64,000 nucleotides of DNA from Kaistella pullorum (lineage in GTDB: Bacteria; Bacteroidota; Bacteroidia; Flavobacteriales; Weeksellaceae). Positions within the stretch are counted from its first letter, which is position 1. Each line of letters starts with the position of its first letter. The position numbers were made by a program, and so were the translations under genes. Shown here in pieces: positions 26,685 through 35,065 of the stretch. The DNA is taken from positions 124,001-188,000 of the forward strand of contig NZ_JACSPS010000002.1 in NCBI RefSeq assembly GCF_014837035.1. Direction: 5' to 3'. Under the pieces are notes generated by a model, which had not been told where the DNA came from, ran no database searches, and saw only the letters and a program-made list of their open reading frames with translations.

Positions 26685-28145
26685 ATGATTAGACTTAAAA
26701 ATATTTTTCTAGCGCCCTTACTTGCAATGTCGTCAATTACATTTGCTCAGGGCACCTTCGCAAATTCTAATATCCCACAGTCTTATGACAGCCATCCGAG
26801 TTCAATTGTAAAAGACTTTACCGCTCCGGAAAAATTGATGAGTCCGAAAGAGCTTTTGGACATCAATATTAATGCCATGAGCGATGATCCAGTCTTGCGT
26901 AATGCGAATTGGGGCTTCGTGATCTATGATCCTAAAACTAAGAAAGTGGTGAGCTCATACAATGAAACCACGCCACTTATCGCTGCTTCCACCACCAAAC
27001 TGTTGACAACAGAAACCGCGATGAGCTTGCTGGGCAGTAATTTCCGATGGCACACACTTTTGGAACATTCCGGTGAAATAGATGCAGACGGCGTTTTGCA
27101 GGGTAATCTTTACATCGTCGGCAGCGGTGACCCTACATTGGGTACCAACAAAGCTGGCGCGTCATCGTACTCAGCAATCGCGGCAGACTTTCTGGATGCG
27201 CTTTCTTCAAAAGGGATTAAAAAAGTAAATGGCGATATCATCATTCAGACTGCCATATTTAAATCAAACAAACTGAATCAGTTGCCCGAAAACATTGTTT
27301 GGCTGGAAAACGGAAGTTATTATCTACCTGCTGGTTCTACTTCAGAGATCAGTCCGCAGAATGAAAAACTAATCGCGAAGTCATCAAACCCTTTTTCTGA
27401 GAGCAAGAATTTTTATTACATCTCACCTTACATCGGACAAATGGTTTACGCGGATAAATTTGAAGGTGCTGCCCTGACAACCAAGGTTGCGGATCCGCCA
27501 GCTTATCTGGCCAATACTTTCAGGACTTTGCTGGTGAAAAGAGGTACATCCGTTACCGGAAAAGTGGTGACGCGTCTTACTGAAACCAATCCTGAACCGC
27601 GTGTGAAGATAACGGCCTACAGCTCACCTGCCCTATCCGAAGTGGTTTATTACATTAATCAGCGAAGTGATAATGCTTTGGCGGAAGCAACGCTTCGGAC
27701 TGTAGGTTTCCAGAAAAAAGGCGACCAGACGGCATCAAGCGGTAAAATTGTAGTAAACGAACATTTAAAATCAATCAACTTCGACCTTGACGGTCTGAAT
27801 TATATGGACGGCAGCGGACTTTCGCGTTCTAACGTGGTTTCGCCCATTTCGCAGGTTAAGTTTTTAACGGGTCTAATGGACAGAAACTATTTCCGCAATT
27901 ATTTTGACTCACTTCCTATTGCCGGGCAAACAGGTACATTAAAAAGTCAGTTTGTGGGTGAAGGCAATGGCCAGATTTTCGCGAAAACAGGGACATTAAA
28001 CAAAGTTAAAACACTGGCTGGCTACCTAAAGACAAACAGTGGGAAGACTTATGTTTTTTCCCTGCTGATCAATAATTACGCTGGTTCTGTAGATCAGGTG
28101 AAAAACCGAATGGAGCAAATCCTGAAACCGGCTCTTCAGCTTTGA
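26685..28145 (+). CDS. dacB: D-alanyl-D-alanine carboxypeptidase/endopeptidase (PBP4 family)
   Basis: Periplasmic class C low-molecular-weight penicillin-binding protein that trims and cleaves peptidoglycan cross-links (peptidase family S13). 486 residues with a signal peptide (to about residue 21, SSITFAQ). The three active-site motifs are present: S102-T-T-K105, SDN in NQRSDNALAEA, and KTG in IFAKTGTLNKV. The domain between SxxK and SxN is long, as usual in PBP4. Monocistronic with its own promoter and terminator. Confidence 0.93.
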   Translation: MIRLKNIFLAPLLAMSSITFAQGTFANSNIPQSYDSHPSSIVKDFTAPEKLMSPKELLDININAMSDDPVLRNANWGFVIYDPKTKKVVSSYNETTPLIAASTTKLLTTETAMSLLGSNFRWHTLLEHSGEIDADGVLQGNLYIVGSGDPTLGTNKAGASSYSAIAADFLDALSSKGIKKVNGDIIIQTAIFKSNKLNQLPENIVWLENGSYYLPAGSTSEISPQNEKLIAKSSNPFSESKNFYYISPYIGQMVYADKFEGAALTTKVADPPAYLANTFRTLLVKRGTSVTGKVVTRLTETNPEPRVKITAYSSPALSEVVYYINQRSDNALAEATLRTVGFQKKGDQTASSGKIVVNEHLKSINFDLDGLNYMDGSGLSRSNVVSPISQVKFLTGLMDRNYFRNYFDSLPIAGQTGTLKSQFVGEGNGQIFAKTGTLNKVKTLAGYLKTNSGKTYVFSLLINNYAGSVDQVKNRMEQILKPALQL

Positions 28146-28169
28146 TATTTAAAGATTTAAAAATCAGTG

Positions 28170-28200
28170 ACCCTGCAAATATTATTGCAGGGTTTTTTTT
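28170..28200 (+). terminator. Terminator after dacB
   Basis: Stem CCCTGCAA / TTGCAGGG, loop ATATTA, then eight Ts. Confidence 0.88.
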
Positions 28201-28224
28201 ACCTTTATCGGCAAATATTTAAAA

Positions 28225-30159
28225 ATGAAAAACCTTTATGCAATTGCATTTTCATTGATTTCGCTTCAGACATTCGCTCAAAAAAATGAGGAAGCTGAGC
28301 GAAAAAGTATGATAAATAGCGAACTACTCAAATACGCGAAGATGATTGAGTACAACGTAAATCCGAATACACTTAACTACGATTTACGCTATCAGCGCCT
28401 TGAACTTGAACTTGACCCCGCTCAGCAGTACGTAAGCGGGACGGTGACAAACCATTTTATCCCAAACCAGAATATTTCGAGCATCTATTTCGATTTGGCC
28501 GATAATCTCACTGTTTCAGAAGTGAAATATCACGGTGCCAATGTAAGTTTTACGCAGCTTTCAACAAAGGAAATCAAGATCGATTTTCCGGCTGCTATAT
28601 CTGCGGCCACGCTTGATTCACTTTCGATACGATATGCTGGCGCTCCAAATACCGGCGGCAGTGCGGGTGATGCGTTCACAACTTCTACTCAGGGCGGCGT
28701 ACCGGCACTCTACACCTTATCTGAGCCTTATGGCGCGCAGGAGTGGTTTCCGACAAAGCAAAGCCTCAATGACAAAATTGAAAAAGTAGATATTAAGATC
28801 AATACACCTTCACTGTACAATGTAGCTTCAAACGGCAAGTTGATATCTGAGGCTGCCCTTACGGGCGGGCGGAAACTTACCTGGTGGCAAACAAACTATC
28901 CGATTCCCGCATATCTTATTGCGCTGGGAATCACGAATTATACAAAACTGAACGATACGATGGGCAACCCCGCGTTTCCTTTTGTCAATTATTTGTATCC
29001 TTCAACCACCACCAATTCTGGGATAATGTCAAATATTGAGTGGACCAAGACGGTGATGAACACGTTTGAACAATACTTTGGGCTTTACCCGTACCGGAAT
29101 GAAAAATACGGTCACATGCAGTTTGGCTGGGGTGGCGGAATGGAACATGCTACGATGTCTTCAATGGGCGCGTGGAGTCGCGGAATTATCGCTCATGAAT
29201 TGGCGCACCAGTGGTTTGGTGACAAAGTGACGTGTGGCGCCTGGAATGATATCTGGCTTAATGAAGGTTTTGCCACATTTGGCGAACATCTGGCTAATGA
29301 AAAATTGCTGATGACGAATACGCAGTTTTTAAATTATTTAGCTCAGGAGATGAGCTATATTACAAGCAGCCCCGGCGGCAGCGTGTATGTTGCGGATTCC
29401 AATTTGGGCAATACAGGTGCCATTTTCAGTGGCAGGCTCAGCTATTCCAAAGGTGGTTATGTCGTAAGGATGATCAAATGGATTTTAGGGGATGACGTGT
29501 TTTACGCTGCTTTAAAAGATTATCATTCAAGACCGAACCTGGCGTACAGTTATGCGCGCACGGCAGACCTTAAAAACTCTTTGCAGCAATCTACCGGTAA
29601 AGACTTCACGGAATTTTTTAATGACTGGATTTACGGCCAGGGTTACCCAAGTTACCAGATCCGATGGAACCAGACTTCAGATCAGGTCCTTCGTTTTCGC
29701 GTGAGCCAGACACAGAGCCATTCTTCAGTAAGTTTCTTCGAGATGCCGTTGCCAATCAAAGTAAATGGTACCGGTGGTCAGGTGGCATATTTGGTTTTGG
29801 ATCACACAGCCAACAACCAGAATTTTGCTAACCAACTTAATTTTCCCGTGGCCTCCATTCAGTTTAATTATGAAAATCAAATCATTCACAGAAACTCGTC
29901 TGTGGTTAAAGATTCGTCGATTCTTGCAGTAAACGATACTACTAACGATGCGGTAAAACTTTATCCAAATCCGGCGAAAAACTACATCTCCGTTTCAGGT
30001 TTGAAAACATCACAACCATTTGAAATCATAAGTGCCGACGGCAAGCTCTTGAAGTCCGGGACTTATCAACCGGGCCAAAACCTGGATGTGGGTTCACTTG
30101 TAAAAGGTTTATACGTACTGAAAATTGACAGTCAGAACCTTAAGTTCATCAAACAATAA
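28225..30159 (+). CDS. M1 family zinc aminopeptidase with T9SS sorting domain
   Basis: A 644-residue secreted metallopeptidase. Signal peptide (to ~18, LISLQTFAQ); N-terminal beta-domain; then the thermolysin-like catalytic domain with GGMEHATMSSMG (the M1 GxMEN-type exopeptidase motif, with His replacing Asn) and H324-E-L-A-H328 plus E347 in NEGFATF, giving the HExxH-x18-E zinc site. The C-terminal ~75 residues (LYPNPAKNYISV ... GLYVLKI ... FIKQ) form a type A T9SS sorting domain, so it should be exported by the type IX system and released or attached at the cell surface. The C-terminal helical domain of full M1 enzymes is missing. Confidence 0.92.
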   Translation: MKNLYAIAFSLISLQTFAQKNEEAERKSMINSELLKYAKMIEYNVNPNTLNYDLRYQRLELELDPAQQYVSGTVTNHFIPNQNISSIYFDLADNLTVSEVKYHGANVSFTQLSTKEIKIDFPAAISAATLDSLSIRYAGAPNTGGSAGDAFTTSTQGGVPALYTLSEPYGAQEWFPTKQSLNDKIEKVDIKINTPSLYNVASNGKLISEAALTGGRKLTWWQTNYPIPAYLIALGITNYTKLNDTMGNPAFPFVNYLYPSTTTNSGIMSNIEWTKTVMNTFEQYFGLYPYRNEKYGHMQFGWGGGMEHATMSSMGAWSRGIIAHELAHQWFGDKVTCGAWNDIWLNEGFATFGEHLANEKLLMTNTQFLNYLAQEMSYITSSPGGSVYVADSNLGNTGAIFSGRLSYSKGGYVVRMIKWILGDDVFYAALKDYHSRPNLAYSYARTADLKNSLQQSTGKDFTEFFNDWIYGQGYPSYQIRWNQTSDQVLRFRVSQTQSHSSVSFFEMPLPIKVNGTGGQVAYLVLDHTANNQNFANQLNFPVASIQFNYENQIIHRNSSVVKDSSILAVNDTTNDAVKLYPNPAKNYISVSGLKTSQPFEIISADGKLLKSGTYQPGQNLDVGSLVKGLYVLKIDSQNLKFIKQ

Positions 30160-30168
30160 AGCAAAGGA

Positions 30169-30192
30169 GCCTTCAGAAATGAAGGCTTTTTT
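30169..30192 (+). terminator. Terminator after the M1 peptidase gene
   Basis: Stem GCCTTCA / TGAAGGC, loop GAAA, then six Ts. Confidence 0.88.
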
Positions 30193-30224
30193 CTTAAATT
30201 AGCAATTCTAATAAAATTTACCTT

Positions 30225-31421
30225 ATGATCTCCCAAAATTTCATCGATACACTCAGCAATGAACTGCAAAACATAAATAATGACGGACTGTATAAAACCG
30301 AACGTATCATCACTTCTCAGCAGTCTGCGGTAATCACCGCGAACGGAAAAGAGTTACTTAATTTCTGCGCGAACAATTACCTGGGACTTTCAAATAATCG
30401 CGAGGTGATGCAGGCTTCAAAAGATATGGTTGACAGTCACGGCTATGGTATGTCCTCCGTGCGGTTTATCTGTGGTACTCAGGATATCCACAAACAGCTT
30501 GAATCTAAGATTTCTGAGTTTCTTGGGATGGAAGATACCATTCTTTATGCTGCATGTTTCGATGCAAACGGTGGCGTTTTCGAACCGCTTTTTTCAGACC
30601 AGGACGCTATCATTTCCGATGAACTGAATCACGCGTCCATTATTGACGGAGTGCGTCTCTGCAAAGCTGCACGCTACCGTTACAAGAACAATGACATGCA
30701 GGACCTTGAAGAACAGCTAAAGGCCGCTTCGGAGAAAAATCACCGTTTCAGGATCATCGTAACAGACGGTGTTTTCTCGATGGATGGTATCGTGGCAGAC
30801 CTCAAAGGTTTGTGCGACCTTGCTGATAAATATGACTGTCTGGTAATGGTAGACGATTCCCACGCGACCGGTTTCATCGGTAAGACGGGCCGTGGGACGC
30901 ATGAAGCCAATGATGTGATGGGAAGGGTAGACATTATCACTTCAACATTAGGTAAAGCGCTTGGCGGAGCTCTTGGTGGCTTCACTTCCGGTAAAAAGGA
31001 AATAATCGATATGCTGAGACAACGCTCGCGGCCTTATTTGTTTTCAAATTCACTAGCTCCCGGGATTGTAGGAGCAGCGATGAAAGTTTTGGATATGATC
31101 TCCGATGATCACTCACTCCGCGACCGTGTGATGGAAAATGCTGAATATTTCAGAACTGAAATGAAGGCAAAAGGTTTTGATATCCCGGACGGCGATGCGG
31201 CGATAGTGCCCGTAATGCTTTACGACGCTCCTTTAGCCCAAAAAATGGCTGAAAAACTGATGGATGAGGGGATTTATGTAATTGGGTTCTTCTATCCGGT
31301 CGTACCAAAAGGCAAAGCCAGGATCCGTGTACAGCTTTCGGCCGCGCATACGAAGGAACATTTAGATAAGGCAATTTTGGCATTTGAAAAAGTAGGCCGA
31401 GAACTTGGCGTAATCAAGTAG
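30225..31421 (+). CDS. kbl: Glycine C-acetyltransferase (2-amino-3-ketobutyrate CoA ligase)
   Basis: PLP-dependent alpha-oxoamine synthase. Together with threonine dehydrogenase it splits threonine to glycine and acetyl-CoA. 398 residues, the normal size. [13 protein letters not shown], the [16 protein letters not shown] segment, [10 protein letters not shown], and the Schiff-base lysine in [17 protein letters not shown] fit the Kbl subgroup closely. Threonine dehydrogenase is not nearby. A serine palmitoyltransferase or other family member is possible but the GTQDIH signature favours Kbl. Confidence 0.93.
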   Translation: MISQNFIDTLSNELQNINNDGLYKTERIITSQQSAVITANGKELLNFCANNYLGLSNNREVMQASKDMVDSHGYGMSSVRFICGTQDIHKQLESKISEFLGMEDTILYAACFDANGGVFEPLFSDQDAIISDELNHASIIDGVRLCKAARYRYKNNDMQDLEEQLKAASEKNHRFRIIVTDGVFSMDGIVADLKGLCDLADKYDCLVMVDDSHATGFIGKTGRGTHEANDVMGRVDIITSTLGKALGGALGGFTSGKKEIIDMLRQRSRPYLFSNSLAPGIVGAAMKVLDMISDDHSLRDRVMENAEYFRTEMKAKGFDIPDGDAAIVPVMLYDAPLAQKMAEKLMDEGIYVIGFFYPVVPKGKARIRVQLSAAHTKEHLDKAILAFEKVGRELGVIK

Positions 31422-31449
31422 ATTAAAAATTTAAACAAAAATTACAAAT

Positions 31450-31470
31450 CGGGCTTCGGCCCGTTTTTTA
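31450..31470 (+). terminator. Terminator after kbl
   Basis: Stem CGGGC / GCCCG capped by a TTCG tetraloop and followed by seven Ts. Confidence 0.85.
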
Positions 31471-31504
31471 TTCTTAATATTTGGCAAATTAAAAACGCAC
31501 ATAA

Positions 31505-31933
31505 ATGTTCTCAAAAAACGAAGCGCAGCAACTTAAACAGGAATTCTGGACAGCTTTTGGCAAAAGTTTTCCGCGTAAATGGTTACTTTATGACACAAAG
31601 ATCAAAGACTTTTCATTTAAGTTTTATGCAGACAACAAGAAAGCAGAAGTCTCGCTGGACATTGAGATGAAGGATGAACTCTTCCGCGAGGCCTATTACG
31701 ACAAAATATGGTCTTTAGAAGCTATGCTCAAAGACGAGATCGGTGACTTTAATAAAGATTCGACCTATCTTTTGGAAAACGGCAAGATCATCGCGCGCAT
31801 CTGGGTTTCAAAAGAAAACGTTTCAATCTATAACAAGGAAACGTGGCGTGATATTTTCGAGTTTTTCGTCTCGAAAATGGATGGTTTCGAAAGGTTCTTC
31901 TATGATTATGAAGATTTCATTAAAGACGTTTAG
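31505..31933 (+). CDS. DUF4268 domain protein
   Basis: A 142-residue soluble protein matching the DUF4268 pattern (FWTAFGKSFPRKWLLYDTKIKDFSFKF... and a C-terminal WRDIFEFFVSKMDGFERFF). This domain is also found fused to restriction-modification and nuclease-like proteins, but on its own here. Charged and aromatic rich, no signal peptide or membrane segment. Function unknown. It converges with gldG with only 13 bp between the stops. Confidence 0.75.
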   Translation: MFSKNEAQQLKQEFWTAFGKSFPRKWLLYDTKIKDFSFKFYADNKKAEVSLDIEMKDELFREAYYDKIWSLEAMLKDEIGDFNKDSTYLLENGKIIARIWVSKENVSIYNKETWRDIFEFFVSKMDGFERFFYDYEDFIKDV

Positions 31934-31964
31934 CGGTAATATTTGTTTAGCTAAACCGTTTTTT
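31928..31964 (+). terminator. Hairpin at the DUF4268/gldG junction
   Basis: Stem GTTTAGC / GCTAAAC with a 15-base loop, then CCG and six Ts. It overlaps the stop codons of both convergent genes. Confidence 0.5.
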
Positions 31965-33602
31965 ACGCAGCCAAACCAAAACTGCCGCAGCTAAAGCCGT
32001 AAAAAACAGCGGCAGCAGCAGATTGATCCATTGCCAATATGTCCGTTCTTCATCAATGCGCTGTCTGTCGAGCAGGCGGGCTTCGATGTTTCGGTTACGA
32101 AGTTCCATCAGGTTTGCATCATCCAGCAGAAAATCGAGTGAATTGCGCAGAAATTGGGCGTTTCCATAGGTCTGTTTCGTAAGCAAATCCTCACCTAACG
32201 GTAATGCGTTGCCTTTGAAAACCTGGTTTCGGCCCACATCACCATCTGCAATGACAATCATCCGGTTCTCACCACTTTCACTGCGAAAACCTGGGTAGGA
32301 TCCGCGTTCGCTGCGCGTTTTATAGGCGGACGTAAATTTGCCTTCAAGAGAAACCGCAAAAATCCTCGGCGGCGAAGGCCTGTCGAATTCACTTAACGAA
32401 TCCGCTTTCACGATTTCGCTCAGTGCGACATAATTCGGGACTTGTTTCGTGTTCGTCCGCGCACTCGATTCAAAAAGTACTCTGGTGCGCAAATTAGGCC
32501 TGCCCAAAGTATCGATTGAGGTAGGAAATTCAAATTTTACCGGATTGATGTTTTTCGTGATAGGATTTTGGCTTTCCGCAATGCCCAATGGAAAATAAGG
32601 CCATAAAAAACTGCTGAACTGTGGATTTCCGGCGATTTCCCCGGAAACGATTCTGATAAGCGCGGATTTTTGCATATCTTTTACCAAACCTGAATTGATG
32701 CGGATTCCATAACTGAAAAAAAGATCCGTAAGATTAGTCTCCATCGGATACGCCATTATTTTCTTCGACTGGAACAATGTATCCATTTCCGCATTCACCG
32801 CATCGATCATCCACAGCGTTTTCCCGCCGTTCATGATGTATTGGTCTAAAATTATTTTTTCGTTCTCAGGAAACGGTTTACGCGGTTTCGCGATCACCAG
32901 CGCATCCATTTGTTTCAAACGCGGCACGTCAGCCATCGAAAGTTCTGTCTGATTTTGCGGAATCACAGGACCTGCATTGTAATTTTCGAGCGCCATCTCC
33001 ATAAAACCCTGAAACTGGTCGGGACCCAGCTCATCCTGATTGATGAGGATTCCGATGTTTTTTTTGCGCTCTTCACTTATGCTTTTAATGTTCGAGACAA
33101 AATTATATTCCAGATTTTCAATGGAACGGTTGAGCTGTTCATTGGCGTCGATTCCGCTCTGTGTAATTACCAGGGGAATGGACGTTCCGTAAGAATTATA
33201 TTTAATGGCGGCATACGGAAACATCACGATTTCGGAGATCCGCCCATCCTTCATGTCGGGTAGAATGGAGGGCTGCATTCCCATTGCGGCCAGCGTGTCG
33301 CGTGACATCTTTGTTTTGATGGGATCGATGAATTTATAATCGATTTTTGGATTGATTTTCCGGAATTCCTGCAGCATGAATTCGGTTTCGTTTCGCAACT
33401 GACGAAAGCTCGCCGGAAAGTCGCCTTCAAGATAAACTTCCACCGTCAGCGGCTTTTGAATTGAATTTAAAACCTTAAGAGTAGATTCTGAAAGTGTATA
33501 CCGTTTTTCCTGCGTAAAATCGAACCGGTGCGAGAAAACTCCGAAAGTGCCAAGCAATAGAAGCCCGGCGATGGCAATGTATATGAAGTTTTTTTTGTTC
33601 AT
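31947..33602 (-). CDS. gldG: Gliding motility ABC transporter auxiliary protein GldG
   Basis: A 551-residue inner-membrane protein with an N-terminal helix (about 6-24), a large periplasmic domain of the ABC-type uncharacterised transport/GldG family (LSESTLKVLNSIQKPLTVEVYLEGDFPASFRQL; ILIDQ-like segments), and a C-terminal membrane helix (about 525-543) followed by WLRKKRFS. With GldF (permease) and GldA (ATPase, not in the window) it forms an ABC transporter needed for gliding in Flavobacterium johnsoniae; in non-gliding relatives the role is unclear. The start lies 21 bp after gldF. Confidence 0.92.
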   Translation of the reverse strand: MNKKNFIYIAIAGLLLLGTFGVFSHRFDFTQEKRYTLSESTLKVLNSIQKPLTVEVYLEGDFPASFRQLRNETEFMLQEFRKINPKIDYKFIDPIKTKMSRDTLAAMGMQPSILPDMKDGRISEIVMFPYAAIKYNSYGTSIPLVITQSGIDANEQLNRSIENLEYNFVSNIKSISEERKKNIGILINQDELGPDQFQGFMEMALENYNAGPVIPQNQTELSMADVPRLKQMDALVIAKPRKPFPENEKIILDQYIMNGGKTLWMIDAVNAEMDTLFQSKKIMAYPMETNLTDLFFSYGIRINSGLVKDMQKSALIRIVSGEIAGNPQFSSFLWPYFPLGIAESQNPITKNINPVKFEFPTSIDTLGRPNLRTRVLFESSARTNTKQVPNYVALSEIVKADSLSEFDRPSPPRIFAVSLEGKFTSAYKTRSERGSYPGFRSESGENRMIVIADGDVGRNQVFKGNALPLGEDLLTKQTYGNAQFLRNSLDFLLDDANLMELRNRNIEARLLDRQRIDEERTYWQWINLLLPLFFTALAAAVLVWLRKKRFS

Positions 33603-33623
33603 CTTTAAAAATAAATCGCGATG

Positions 33624-34352
33624 CTATTTTTTCTTTTCAACAAATATTTTAGCTAAAAAAAGACAGAGCCCAACCACCAGAAGAAAGTAGAATACATCCT
33701 TTGTGTCTATAAGACCACGAGTAAACGCTACGAAATGCTGGTAAAACCCAAGTGAGGAAAGTACATAATCTGCACCGCCAAGAAGTTTATAACTTGCGAG
33801 TTGCTCTATGCCGAAATACATGAAAAAACATAAAACTACGCCGAGCAAATAGGCCATCACCTGGTTCTGCGACAGGGCTGAGGCCACAATTCCAACACCT
33901 GAAAATGCTGCTGCCAATACAGACAGACCGAAGTAACCTCCGAGAGTCGCGCCAAGGTCAAGGTTGCCGGCGGGAACGCCTAAAGAATAAACACTGTAAA
34001 AATACACGAGTGACGGCAGAAGGCACAAAAGTGCGACCAACCAAACCGCGAGAAACTTTCCCAAAACGATATCAGAAACCTTCAGCGGCTGGGAAAATAG
34101 CCAGTAAAGCGTTCCGCTCTGCTGTTCTTCGGCCAGCGTTTTCATCGAAAGTGCCGGTATTATAAACAGCAGCAGCCACGGCGCCAGTACAAAGTAGCTT
34201 TGAAGGCTTGCGCTGCCGATATCGAAGATATTGAAATCGTTTTCGAAGAAAAACAGGAACAGACCACCGATAATACTGAGCGCTCCGATCACCAGCCAAG
34301 CCGGCCAGCTCCCGAAATAGCTCCAAAGTTCTTTTTTGAAAATTGCAATCAT
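33624..34352 (-). CDS. gldF: Gliding motility ABC transporter permease GldF
   Basis: ABC-2 type permease, 242 residues, six predicted membrane helices. Starts MIAIFKKELWSYFGSWPAWLVIGALSIIGGLFLF, and PALSMKTLAEEQQSGTLYWLFSQPLKVSDIVLGKFLAVW is the permease-ATPase contact region shared by ABC-2 permeases. It sits between hemJ (22 bp before) and gldG (21 bp after) in one leftward operon; the ATPase GldA is encoded elsewhere. Confidence 0.93.
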   Translation of the reverse strand: MIAIFKKELWSYFGSWPAWLVIGALSIIGGLFLFFFENDFNIFDIGSASLQSYFVLAPWLLLFIIPALSMKTLAEEQQSGTLYWLFSQPLKVSDIVLGKFLAVWLVALLCLLPSLVYFYSVYSLGVPAGNLDLGATLGGYFGLSVLAAAFSGVGIVASALSQNQVMAYLLGVVLCFFMYFGIEQLASYKLLGGADYVLSSLGFYQHFVAFTRGLIDTKDVFYFLLVVGLCLFLAKIFVEKKK

Positions 34353-34374
34353 ATTTTATTATTCCCGTCAGTAG

Positions 34375-34926
34375 TTAACGGCCAGCTTTATTTTTATTTA
34401 CGAGTTTTACGGTGGCGGTAATCGCGGCTACCAGGAGAATAAATCCAGTGATGAGCTGCCACCAATAAGCTAAAACAGCACCTTTAAGAATAACTGTGAA
34501 AACCACAAGAAACAAAATGAATGTAGCGATCTCGTTAGCTTGTCGAAGTTTGATGTTTTTTGTTTCAATTGATTTTCCCGAGAGATTCTTTAAATGAAGC
34601 ACTTTTTTCCAGCACCAGTAATGATAGAGCACAAGTCCTACTAAAAACGTCAGTTTCAGATGAAACCACGGCGACTTCATCAGACCAAAATTTAAAAAAA
34701 TGAGTGTAAGTCCGCTTGCAAGCATGATTACGCCGGCAGGCACCGTGATGATATTCCAAAGACGGCGCGCCATAAAAACATATTGTTCGCGCAGGATATT
34801 TTGCTTCGGGTCGGGGAAATCATCGGTGTCTTTATAATAGACGAAGATCCGAACCAGATAAAAAATTCCGGCAAAATAGCTGACCATGAAAATAATGTGA
34901 ACTGCCTTCAGAATTACGTACAGCAT
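34375..34926 (-). CDS. hemJ: Protoporphyrinogen oxidase HemJ
   Basis: A 183-residue membrane protein of the HemJ/UPF0093 family with four or five helices. MLYVILKAVHIIFMVSYFAGIFYLVRIFVYY has the conserved membrane His of helix 1, and LWNIITVPAGVIML and the PWFHLKLTFLVGLVLYHYWC segment carry further conserved His residues. HemJ oxidises protoporphyrinogen IX to protoporphyrin IX in haem synthesis, using b-type haem. It is the first gene of a leftward operon with gldF and gldG. Confidence 0.85.
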   Translation of the reverse strand: MLYVILKAVHIIFMVSYFAGIFYLVRIFVYYKDTDDFPDPKQNILREQYVFMARRLWNIITVPAGVIMLASGLTLIFLNFGLMKSPWFHLKLTFLVGLVLYHYWCWKKVLHLKNLSGKSIETKNIKLRQANEIATFILFLVVFTVILKGAVLAYWWQLITGFILLVAAITATVKLVNKNKAGR

Positions 34927-34942
34927 CTTAGAAATTTAGCCG

Positions 34943-34950
34943 CAAATATA
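34943..34950 (-). promoter_or_regulatory. -7 box of the hemJ-gldF-gldG operon
   Basis: Minus strand TATATTTG (TAnnTTTG), 16 bp before the hemJ ATG. Confidence 0.5.
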
Positions 34951-35065
34951 GTGGATTTTGAGCGGAATACGCCCCTCGAATTTTTTTGTTAAAATTACAG
35001 GTTTCGGTGTGTATTTCAATATTATTTACTTTTTTTGCAGATAAATAATCTATTTAATATTACAT

